Source: Acidimicrobiia bacterium | GTDB taxonomy: Bacteria > Actinomycetota > Acidimicrobiia > Acidimicrobiales > Ilumatobacteraceae | Assembly: GCA_030425785.1 (NCBI GenBank) | Contig: JAUHYJ010000239.1 | Span: forward strand, 1 to 6,050 | DNA: 6,050 nt | Reading direction: 5' to 3' | In this document: positions 1-5,150 of the stretch, piece after piece | Position numbering within the stretch: position 1 is the stretch's first letter | How the letters are laid out: every line of letters starts with the position of its first letter | Made by a program: the position numbers and the translations under genes | Notes under the pieces: model-generated | What the model saw: the letters and a program-made list of their open reading frames with translations, nothing else | What the model was told of the DNA's origin: nothing | Database searches by the model: none

Positions 1-41
1 ACCTCGAACAGCTCCGAGCGTTGCTCGAGTCGGGCGAGTGA
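1..41 (+). CDS. 3' end of an unidentified plus-strand gene
   Basis: Reading frame 3 of the first bases gives LEQLRALLESGE followed by a TGA stop at 39-41. The leucine/glutamate-rich, helix-like tail looks like a natural protein C-terminus rather than random reading. The stop abuts the stop codon of the opposing ktrA-like gene (42-44) with no bases between, which is a plausible tight convergent arrangement in a compact genome. Only 12 codons are visible, so the product cannot be named. The frame could also be open by chance, so confidence is modest. Confidence 0.4.
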   Translation, partial: LEQLRALLESGE

Positions 42-749
42 TCAGTCGCGGTCGGTGAAGCGTTCGACGTCCGCGCGGTGACCGGCGATGACGATCAGGT
101 CGCTGTTGGCGAGCACCGTGTCGCGGTCGGCGTAGGTGAACTGGCCGGCTCGCGGCTTCACGCAGACGACGGTCACCTTGTACTGCGCCCGCAGATTCGA
201 CTGACCGAGCGGGACCCCGACGAGCTCGCCGGGAGCGATCAGCTCGGCGATCACGAAGTCGTCGTCGAGGGCGAGGAACTCGAGCAGGTCGCCGGTGACC
301 AGGTGTGCGACCCGTGACCCCATCTCGGCCTCGGGGAACACCACGTGGTGCGCGCCGACGCGCTGCAGGATCCGGCCGTGGGGTTCGGTGATCGCCTTGG
401 CCCAGATGTTCTTGACCCCGAGGTCGACCAGCGCGGTCGTCGTGAGGATGCTCGCCTCGATCCCGGTGCCGATGCAGACGACCGCCGTCACCGCGTCGGC
501 GGCGCCGATCTGGCGCAGGGTGCGTGCGCTCGTGGTGTCGGCCTGGACGACATGGGTGAGCGCACCGGCGTGGTTCTGCACGATGTCGGGGTTGCTGTCG
601 ACGCCGAGCACCTCGTAGCCGAGGTCGACGAGCGTGGCCGCGAGGGACGAGCCGAACCGGCCGAGGCCGATCACGATGATCTCGCCCTCGTGACGCACCC
701 GCTCGGCGGTCAACCCGCTGAACATCGAATGGATGATCTTGTCGGCCAT
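42..749 (-). CDS. ktrA: TrkA/KtrA-type potassium uptake regulatory subunit (RCK protein)
   Basis: This 235-residue cytoplasmic protein is the nucleotide-binding gate regulator of a Trk/Ktr potassium channel. Residues 23-140 form an RCK_N Rossmann domain: the glycine motif GLGRFG is at 28-33 and an acidic residue closing strand 2 (D51 in GVDSNP) suits NAD(H)/adenine nucleotide binding. Residues from about 155 to the end match an RCK_C domain. A single RCK_N plus RCK_C pair is the KtrA layout, whereas E. coli TrkA has two copies in about 458 residues. The ATG at 749 is preceded by AGGGAG (754-759) four bases upstream, which supports this start. The gene follows the channel subunit gene by 37 nt on the same strand, the usual order of a KtrB/KtrA pair. 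By family knowledge the protein assembles as an octameric ring under the membrane subunit. Whether to call it trkA or ktrA is a naming question; function is secure at family level. Confidence 0.93.
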   Translation of the reverse strand: MADKIIHSMFSGLTAERVRHEGEIIVIGLGRFGSSLAATLVDLGYEVLGVDSNPDIVQNHAGALTHVVQADTTSARTLRQIGAADAVTAVVCIGTGIEASILTTTALVDLGVKNIWAKAITEPHGRILQRVGAHHVVFPEAEMGSRVAHLVTGDLLEFLALDDDFVIAELIAPGELVGVPLGQSNLRAQYKVTVVCVKPRAGQFTYADRDTVLANSDLIVIAGHRADVERFTDRD

Positions 750-786
750 GTGGCTCCCTGGCCGGTGTCGGCCTCTGTCGGTCGGT

Positions 787-2127
787 TCACCCGATGATCG
801 GGCGTTCCTCGGGGTAACGGTAGGCGCGCTGGCGGTCGCGCAGTGCGAGTGCGGTGACGAACGTGATCGGCCCGACGCGTCCGGCGAGCATCACGAGGAT
901 GAGCATCAGTTGGCCGCCGGCGGGAAGGCTGCCGGTGATGCCGGTCGACAGCCCGACGGTGCCGAACGCCGACGCCGCCTCGAAGGTGGTCTGGGTGAAC
1001 GTGAACTCCGACATCGCGTCGAGCGCGATCGCGGTCGTGAACACGACGCCGACCGACAGCAGGGCGATCGTCATCGCCTGGCGGGTCACGCCGATCGGCA
1101 GGCGGCGCTTGAACACGTTGATGTCGGCGTCGCCGCGCACCTCGGACCACATCGCGAAGCCGAGCACGGCGAAGGTCGTCACCTTGATGCCGCCGCTGGT
1201 CGACGCCGGTCCGGCGCCGATGAACATCAGCCCGGTGATGACGTTGAGCGTCGGCTCGCGCATCGCGCCGATGTCGACCGTGTTGAACCCGGCAGTGCGC
1301 GGGGTCACGCCCTGGAACCAGGCCGCCTGGATCTTGTCCCACACGCTCAGCTCGCCGAGCGTGCCGGGGTTGTTCCACTCGAAGACGAGCACGACGATCG
1401 GTCCGAGCAGGATGAGCGCGCCCGTCGCGAACAGCGTGATCCGCGTGTGGAGGCTCCACTTGCTCGGTCGGACCCGTCGCCCGAACTCGACGAGCACCGG
1501 GAACCCGAGCCCGCCGACCACGAACGCCCCGGTGATCGGGAACACGACGAGCGGGTCGCTCGCGAAGCGGGACAGGCTGTCGGAGTAGAGCGAGATGCCG
1601 GCGTTGTTGAACGCGGAGACGCCGTGGAACACCCCGCTGTAGGCGGCGCGACCGATGCCGGTGTCGTCGACGGTGGCGAGGTGGACGAACAGGATCAGCG
1701 CGATCGTGCCCTCGACGGCGACGGTGATCTTGGCGATGGCCGAGATCAGGGCCCGCAGCTCGCCGATGTCGACCGCGCCGATCTCGGCCTGGGCGAGCAC
1801 CCGCTGACGCAGTCCGATGCGGCGGGACGCGACCAGCGCGAGCACGGAGCCGATCGTCATGATGCCGAATCCGCCGAGCTGGATCAGCAGCAGCAGTACG
1901 AGCTCGCCGAAGAGCGAGAACGACGACACGTCGACCGTGCCGAGTCCGGTGACGGTCGCCGCCGACGTCGCCCAGAACAGCGAGTGGAGCACGCCGGGCG
2001 TCTCGCCGCCGTCGAACGCCCACGGCAGCGACAGCAGCGCGGTTCCCGTGAGGATGAGCGCCACGAACGCGCCGAGGACCAGCTGCGCCGGGTTCCTGAC
2101 CGCCCCGAGGACGCGCCCAATGACCAC
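787..2127 (-). CDS. ktrB: TrkH/KtrB-type potassium channel subunit
   Basis: This 446-residue integral membrane protein is the K+-conducting subunit of a Ktr/Trk system; the length matches KtrB. It shows the fourfold M1-P-M2 architecture with four pore loops, each carrying the conserved glycine of the selectivity filter: TGLG near residue 61, NNAGIS near 177, TAGFNT near 280 and TVGLSTG near 392. The glycine/serine-rich intramembrane gating loop of the third repeat is visible at 301-318 (FIGAGPASTSGGIK), as expected for the superfamily. The start is GTG at 2127, just before the hydrophobic first segment (residues 14-35). No clear Shine-Dalgarno sequence precedes it; a TACGCT hexamer lies 8 nt upstream. 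It sits 42 nt downstream of the reductase gene and 37 nt upstream of ktrA, so it may be read from the oxygenase operon or from its own weak promoter. Confidence 0.95.
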   Translation of the reverse strand: MVIGRVLGAVRNPAQLVLGAFVALILTGTALLSLPWAFDGGETPGVLHSLFWATSAATVTGLGTVDVSSFSLFGELVLLLLIQLGGFGIMTIGSVLALVASRRIGLRQRVLAQAEIGAVDIGELRALISAIAKITVAVEGTIALILFVHLATVDDTGIGRAAYSGVFHGVSAFNNAGISLYSDSLSRFASDPLVVFPITGAFVVGGLGFPVLVEFGRRVRPSKWSLHTRITLFATGALILLGPIVVLVFEWNNPGTLGELSVWDKIQAAWFQGVTPRTAGFNTVDIGAMREPTLNVITGLMFIGAGPASTSGGIKVTTFAVLGFAMWSEVRGDADINVFKRRLPIGVTRQAMTIALLSVGVVFTTAIALDAMSEFTFTQTTFEAASAFGTVGLSTGITGSLPAGGQLMLILVMLAGRVGPITFVTALALRDRQRAYRYPEERPIIG

Positions 2128-2129
2128 GG

Positions 2130-2176
2130 CGGCTGAGCGTACTGGCGCCGCACGACCGGGCCGCGATGCTCAGCCG
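2130..2176 (-). other. Possible RNA stem-loop between reductase and ktrB genes
   Basis: The 9-bp arms CGGCTGAGC (2130-2138) and GCTCAGCCG (2168-2176) are perfect reverse complements separated by 29 nt. In the minus-strand transcript the 5' arm contains the reductase stop codon (2172-2170) and the 3' arm ends a few bases before the ktrB GTG. There is no U-tract, so it is not a classical intrinsic terminator. It could be an mRNA processing or stability element separating the oxygenase cistrons from the potassium cistrons, or chance in GC-rich DNA. Confidence 0.35.
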
Positions 2177-3267
2177 GACAGCTGATCGGGCGGCGGCACG
2201 TCGGCGACCGCCTGGGGGGTGTAGCGCTCGACGAAGATGCGCTGCTCGTCGGCGCCGAGCTCGAGGCTCGTCGCCACGCAGGCGTTCACGAACTCGGGGC
2301 TGCCCGCGATGTACACGCTGTGCTGCGACAGATCGGGGGTGATCTCGGGCAGCACGGCCGGTACGCGTCCGCGGTGGCGACAGCCGACGGGCGGATCGTC
2401 GCCCGTGTACGTGACCCGGAAGTCGAAGCGGCGGTGCTTGGCCGTCCACCACGACATCAGGCCGTCGTCGAACACGTCGTTCGCCGTGCGGGCCGAGAAG
2501 AGCAGCGTGACCGGGTGCCGGAAGCCGCGTCGCAGCGCGGCGTCGGTGAGCGCCAGGATCGGGGCGAGGCCCGAGCCGGCCGCGAGGCACAGCACCGGGG
2601 TGTCGGTGCCGGGGTCGCCGATGAACGTGCCGTACGGTCCGGCGACGGTCCAGCGATCGCCGACTCGGACGTCGTCGTGGATCCAGTTGCTCGTGACGCC
2701 GTCGGGCACGCGGGCGACGAGCAGCACGAGCTCGCCGTCGGCGCGTGGCGCGCACGCGATCGAGTACGGGCGTGGCGGAATGCCGGCTCGTTCGTCACCG
2801 ACCATCAGGTACTGGCCCGGCCAGTAGCGGATCGGATCGCCCACCGGCCGGATGCGGATCTCGACGATGGTCGGCGTGCGGACGATCTTCTCGGTCACGA
2901 CGCACAGCACGCGGTCGCGCGGCGGGAAGAGCTTCGGCCGCGCATCGAGCGTGCCGTACTCGATCTCGATGACCGCGCCGTCGGAGTGGTCGAGCGGCTT
3001 GGCCATGCACATGAGCCGGTACCCGTCGGCGCGCTGCTCGGCCGACAGCGCCATGTCGAGCACCATGCCCTGGTCGACCTCGCCGGCGAGCACCTTGGTG
3101 CGGCACTCGCCGCACGCGCCGGCCCGGCAGTTGTTCGGGAGGGCGTAGCCCGCTCGCTCGAGGGCACCGAGCACCGTGTCGCCCGGGGGGCACGGCACCT
3201 CCTTGCCCGACGGCATCAGCTTGATCGTCGTCATCGACATCCGTTCCAGTGCGATGGGGCCCGCCAT
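2170..3267 (-). CDS. Ferredoxin-FAD/NAD(P)H oxidoreductase, oxygenase electron-transfer component
   Basis: This is a 365-residue two-domain reductase in the layout of benzoate dioxygenase and methane monooxygenase reductases (BenC/MmoC type). Residues 13-105 are a plant-type [2Fe-2S] ferredoxin domain with cysteines C47, C52, C55 and C87 (CX4CX2CX31C). Residues about 115-215 are the FAD domain, with PGQY at 150-153, the flavin motif RPYS at 166-169 and GPYGTF at 210-215. Residues about 220-360 are the NAD(P)H domain, with GSGLAP at 231-236. The usual CGPP near the C-terminus is replaced by IAGSPEF, a small oddity. It most likely passes electrons from NAD(P)H to the diiron protein encoded 16 nt upstream. 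The start is uncertain: ATG at 3267, or internal ATGs at 3240 or 3234, which leave a normal ferredoxin N-terminus (MTTIKL) and lie just after GGAACGG. Cofactor preference (NADH or NADPH) is not clear. Confidence 0.93.
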   Translation of the reverse strand: MAGPIALERMSMTTIKLMPSGKEVPCPPGDTVLGALERAGYALPNNCRAGACGECRTKVLAGEVDQGMVLDMALSAEQRADGYRLMCMAKPLDHSDGAVIEIEYGTLDARPKLFPPRDRVLCVVTEKIVRTPTIVEIRIRPVGDPIRYWPGQYLMVGDERAGIPPRPYSIACAPRADGELVLLVARVPDGVTSNWIHDDVRVGDRWTVAGPYGTFIGDPGTDTPVLCLAAGSGLAPILALTDAALRRGFRHPVTLLFSARTANDVFDDGLMSWWTAKHRRFDFRVTYTGDDPPVGCRHRGRVPAVLPEITPDLSQHSVYIAGSPEFVNACVATSLELGADEQRIFVERYTPQAVADVPPPDQLSG

Positions 3268-3283
3268 GGGTCCGCAATGGCCC

Positions 3284-4306
3284 TCAGAAGACGGGGATGA
3301 TGTCCTCCATCTCGACGTCGTTGATCTCCTCGCCCGTGATGCCCACCTCGGGGATCGCCGGGAAGGGGATGTCGAACTTGTCGAGGACGCCCTTCAGGTT
3401 CAGGATCGCCTGGCGCCAGTTCTCCTTCTTGGCCTCGTACTCGGGAACGTGGAAGCCGGCGTCGCGGGCCACGGCCTCGCACCGGCGCTGGACGTCGATG
3501 AAGTCAGGCGGGAGGTCCCAGAAGTCCTCCGGCGGCTCGAACAGCACGGCCGAGAGGAACAGATAACCGGCCCGGATCTGCTTGGTGATCAGCGACCGGT
3601 CCTCGACGGCGAGCTTCGGGTAGTCGCGCTCCATCAGGCTCATGCAGATGGCCATGTGGCGGCCCTCGTCGCGGCCGATGTTCGTGAATGCCTCCTGGAA
3701 CACCGGCTCACGCGCACCTTCAGCCATCTGGTGGAAGATCGTCGCGGCGGCGATCTCGCCCATCAGGAACGACGAGAACAACACGGCGAGCGGATACTTC
3801 GGCACCGCCTGCTTGTAGCCCTCCCAGTAGCGGCCCCCGTTGAAGTACAGCCACTTCGCGTTGCGCTGCGCCGCCATGCCGAGGTCGGTCTTCGGTTCGT
3901 AGGTGAGCGGGTCGTCGTAGCCGAGGAGCTTGGTGATCGCCAGGCCGCACATCTGCTCGTGGTTCTGCTCGTCCTGGGTGACCGAGAAGAAGCAGCGCCG
4001 CACCGCGTCCTCCTCGTGGTCCTCGTAGGTCTTGATGAAGGCGTTCGCGAACACCGGCGGTGCCGAGGCGTCGAACACCGAGAGCAGGGTCCACCAGTAG
4101 GCGATCGCCTCGCGCTCCTCCCACGTGTACGAGTCGGGGTCGAACGTGTCCCACGAGAGCGCGGCCGGGTCCCAGACCTCGCGGCGGCTCGCGGCCCAGA
4201 TCTCCTCCATCTTGGCGGTGCCCTGCCGCCACGACAGGGGGAACACGTTCGGTTGTTCGGTGGGCGGTGGGAACTCCGTCTCCATCGCCAGGTTCGTCCG
4301 TGCCAC
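3284..4306 (-). CDS. R2/ferritin-like diiron oxidase or oxygenase of unknown substrate
   Basis: This 340-residue, soluble, mostly helical protein has the ligand pattern of a ferritin-like/R2 diiron enzyme. Candidate ligands are D79 (SVFDASAP), E113 and H116 (DEQNH), E184 (LMGE) and E214 and H217 (DEGRH). The D79-E113, H116-E184 and E184-E214 spacings resemble R2 and R2lox. The usual R2 radical tyrosine, four residues after the first ExxH histidine, is replaced by C120. The crosslinked Val and Tyr of R2lox are replaced by P83 and S179, and the extra AurF histidine position is I210. It is therefore unlikely to be a ribonucleotide reductase subunit, and more likely an oxygenase, N-oxygenase or desaturase-like enzyme fed by the adjacent ferredoxin reductase. 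The C-terminal tail (326-336) is strongly acidic and might aid docking. The GTG start at 4306 is fixed by GAGGAG (4312-4317) five bases upstream. The substrate is unknown. Confidence 0.85.
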   Translation of the reverse strand: MARTNLAMETEFPPPTEQPNVFPLSWRQGTAKMEEIWAASRREVWDPAALSWDTFDPDSYTWEEREAIAYWWTLLSVFDASAPPVFANAFIKTYEDHEEDAVRRCFFSVTQDEQNHEQMCGLAITKLLGYDDPLTYEPKTDLGMAAQRNAKWLYFNGGRYWEGYKQAVPKYPLAVLFSSFLMGEIAAATIFHQMAEGAREPVFQEAFTNIGRDEGRHMAICMSLMERDYPKLAVEDRSLITKQIRAGYLFLSAVLFEPPEDFWDLPPDFIDVQRRCEAVARDAGFHVPEYEAKKENWRQAILNLKGVLDKFDIPFPAIPEVGITGEEINDVEMEDIIPVF

Positions 4307-4367
4307 GGTGACTCCTCGTCGTCGGTGTTCTGGTTCGCCGGTCTCGTTCGCCGGTGGGAGTCACCGT
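4305..4367 (-). promoter_or_regulatory. 11-bp inverted repeat covering the diiron gene RBS and start
   Basis: ACGGTGACTCC at 4305-4315 and GGAGTCACCGT at 4357-4367 are perfect reverse complements separated by 41 nt. In minus-strand RNA the 3' arm contains the GGAG of the ribosome binding site and the first two bases of the GTG start, so pairing would mask translation initiation. The other arm overlaps the predicted -10 hexamer, so it would be present only in RNA begun further upstream (marR read-through), not in RNA from the local promoter. The repeat is seen directly; the regulatory role is inferred. Confidence 0.45.
4333..4355 (-). repeat. Two 10-bp direct repeats in the diiron gene leader
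   Basis: GTTCGCCGGT occurs at 4333-4342 and again at 4346-4355, with a 13-bp period. Its reverse complement (CCGGCGAAC) also occurs at 4421-4429, inside the 14-bp repeat array upstream. These lie in the predicted 5' leader of the diiron gene. They may be regulatory or relics of local duplication; no function can be assigned. Confidence 0.35.
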
Positions 4368-4391
4368 ACTCATTTCACCCAAGATCGTCAA
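4363..4391 (-). promoter_or_regulatory. Sigma70-type promoter of the diiron oxidase-reductase operon
   Basis: On the minus strand, TTGACG (4391-4386) is a near-consensus -35 box (5 of 6) and TACGGT (4368-4363) is an actinobacterial-style TAnnnT -10 box, separated by exactly 17 bp. The predicted transcription start is near 4356, giving a leader of about 50 nt before the GTG at 4306. It is the best-formed promoter in the window, and it is overlapped by the inverted repeat at 4377-4410. Confidence 0.65.
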
Positions 4392-4410
4392 GACTGGAAT
4401 GATCTTGGGT
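4377..4410. promoter_or_regulatory. Perfect 10-bp inverted repeat, probable operator
   Basis: ACCCAAGATC (4377-4386) and GATCTTGGGT (4401-4410) are exact reverse complements with 14 bp between them, so their centres are 24 bp apart, a little over two helical turns. One half lies in the -35/-10 spacer and touches the -35 box, the other lies just upstream of the -35. This placement suits a repressor that blocks RNA polymerase. The neighbouring MarR protein is the obvious candidate ligand, although the 24-bp spacing is wider than a typical MarR palindrome and could reflect two dimers or another factor. Confidence 0.6.
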
Positions 4411-4411
4411 A

Positions 4412-4453
4412 GAACGATGCCCGGCGAACGATGTCCGTAGAACGATGTCCGTC
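4412..4453. repeat. Three tandem 14-bp repeats upstream of the operator
   Basis: Units start at 4412, 4426 and 4440, and each begins GAACGATGyCCG (C in the first, T in the other two) followed by two variable bases. The last two units share all 12 core bases. The array lies between the marR stop and the operator, at roughly -56 to -97 from the predicted start of the diiron operon. The exact 14-bp phasing suggests repeated binding sites for a protein, or a recent local duplication. Confidence 0.6.
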
Positions 4454-4470
4454 GGGGTGTGATCGTCTCG

Positions 4471-4968
4471 TCAGCTGCGGGGCGTGAGCAGCCCGCCGAG
4501 GTCGTCGGCGAGTCGTCGTCGGCGTGCGTCGGAGAGGCCGGCGAAGAAATCCTGTTCGACCTCGTTCTGCCGGCGATACGCGTCGACGAGGCGGCGCTCG
4601 CCGTCGGCGGTCATCCGCACCGTGACCAGCCGACGGTCGGGCGACTCGCGGCATCGGATGACGAGTCCGTCGCGTTCGAGGGTGTTGAGCACGCTCGAGA
4701 CCGCTGCCCGCGACAGGCCCGAGAGCCGTGCGATGTCGCGCGGTTCGAGCTCACCGGCCACCCAGACGCAGAACATCACGCGGAAGCCCGCCATGCTCCA
4801 GCCGGCGTGTCGGTGCACTTCGGCTTCGAGTCGTTGTACCAGCCGGGTCGAGGCCCGGATCAGGTCGAAGCTGGCGCGGAGCGCGTCGAGGTCGGCGTCG
4901 GGGGCCGCCTCGGCGACCGCCGCCACGGCGCTGCGTTCGAACTCGTGGGCATCCAGCGGGTCGGCCAT
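4471..4968 (-). CDS. MarR-family transcriptional regulator
   Basis: This 165-residue DNA-binding protein is of typical MarR size. The winged helix-turn-helix is clear: the HTH spans about 74-103 (RDIARLSGLSRAAVSSVLNT followed by LERDGLV), and the wing has the family's hallmark acidic-Arg pair in SPDRRLVTVRMT (about 109-120). The flanking helices (about 27-55 and 125-160) would form the dimer interface. Members usually repress nearby genes and release DNA when they bind a small, often aromatic or lipophilic, ligand or are oxidised. It lies 164 bp upstream of, and on the same strand as, the diiron oxidase gene, whose promoter carries the inverted repeat, so regulation of that operon is a reasonable inference. 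The ATG at 4968 follows a TACGAT hexamer by only 6 nt, suggesting a leaderless message; no good Shine-Dalgarno is present. Two cysteines (C67, C106) are noted without assigned role. Confidence 0.93.
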   Translation of the reverse strand: MADPLDAHEFERSAVAAVAEAAPDADLDALRASFDLIRASTRLVQRLEAEVHRHAGWSMAGFRVMFCVWVAGELEPRDIARLSGLSRAAVSSVLNTLERDGLVIRCRESPDRRLVTVRMTADGERRLVDAYRRQNEVEQDFFAGLSDARRRRLADDLGGLLTPRS

Positions 4969-4974
4969 CCGGCC

Positions 4975-4980
4975 ATCGTA
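4975..4980 (-). promoter_or_regulatory. Candidate -10 box of marR, leaderless start
   Basis: TACGAT on the minus strand fits the TAnnnT pattern and ends 6 nt before the marR ATG, the spacing expected when transcription begins at or next to the start codon. No convincing -35 box is seen 16-18 bp upstream, where the sequence is C-rich on this strand. Confidence 0.45.
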
Positions 4981-4989
4981 GGAGCGACC

Positions 4990-5094
4990 GGTGGGGTGGT
5001 AGGGGAGGAGGCCGGCGAGGTGGCCGGTGACGCGGCCGGCGAGGTGGTCGTGGGGGTTGCCGGCGGAGGTGGCGGGTGGAGCGGGCGGTGCCGT
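4990..5094 (+). repeat. G-rich tract with 14-bp direct repeats between marR and the Nfu-like gene
   Basis: The plus strand here is strongly G-biased and rich in GG to GGGG runs (for example 4993-4996 and 5002-5005). GGCCGGCGAGGTGG occurs at 5010-5023 and again at 5034-5047, with a 24-bp period. The tract forms most of the 182-bp divergent intergenic region. The closely spaced G runs could fold as a two-tetrad G-quadruplex next to the marR promoter. An alternative is residual coding-like composition, since the period is a multiple of three, but no gene is supported. Confidence 0.4.
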
Positions 5095-5102
5095 GAACCG
5101 GT

Positions 5103-5116
5103 CGCGAACGTTCGCG
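5103..5116. promoter_or_regulatory. 14-bp perfect palindrome upstream of the Nfu-like gene
   Basis: CGCGAACGTTCGCG is a perfect palindrome centred at 5109/5110, 34 bp before the ATG at 5151. If TAGGTT (5136-5141) is the -10 box, the palindrome overlaps the -35 position, which suits a repressor site. Its GAAC/GTTC half-sites resemble LexA half-sites but lack the 4-bp spacer, so I do not call it a LexA box. Confidence 0.45.
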
Positions 5117-5135
5117 TCGCACCGTGACCGCCGGG

Positions 5136-5141
5136 TAGGTT
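5136..5141 (+). promoter_or_regulatory. Candidate -10 box of the Nfu-like gene
   Basis: TAGGTT fits TAnnnT and lies 9 nt before the ATG at 5151, compatible with a leaderless or nearly leaderless transcript. No clear -35 box is seen. A GAGG at 5144-5147, only 3 nt from the ATG, is too close to be an ideal ribosome binding site. Confidence 0.3.
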
Positions 5142-5150
5142 GTGAGGACT

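Noticed and set aside
733..2136. Long plus-strand open frame antisense to ktrB
   Set aside because: The product is Asp/Glu/Arg/His-rich with no recognisable motif. Long antisense frames arise from the GC-rich third codon positions of the real gene.
2136..2141. Own promoter of ktrB (TACGCT -10 box 8 nt before the GTG)
   Set aside because: The hexamer fits TAnnnT, but no -35-like sequence lies 16-18 bp upstream and such hexamers are frequent. It is noted only as a weak possibility.
710..2755. Very long minus-strand open frame of about 681 codons overlapping ktrB and the reductase
   Set aside because: Its translation is Arg/His/Ala-rich low-complexity sequence typical of an out-of-frame reading of GC-rich DNA. 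The overlapping frames encode clear, well-conserved TrkH and ferredoxin-reductase motifs.
3284..4306. Ribonucleotide reductase small subunit (nrdB/nrdF)
   Set aside because: The metal ligands fit an R2 fold, but the radical tyrosine position is a cysteine, no large subunit gene is nearby, and the partner is an oxygenase-type reductase.
3176..4402. Plus-strand open frame of about 408 codons antisense to the diiron gene
   Set aside because: It is a shadow of the diiron gene and lies across that gene's promoter and ribosome binding site; no domain features are visible.
4412..4453. CRISPR array
   Set aside because: The three 14-bp units are tandem with no spacers and are far too short for CRISPR repeats.
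5103..5116. Second LexA box
   Set aside because: The GAAC and GTTC halves directly abut, without the 4-bp spacer of the actinobacterial SOS box, so it should not be bound in the same way.
5142..5150. GTG at 5142 as start of the Nfu-like gene
   Set aside because: It would add only three residues and has no well-spaced ribosome binding site; the ATG at 5151 fits better with the -10-like box at 5136.
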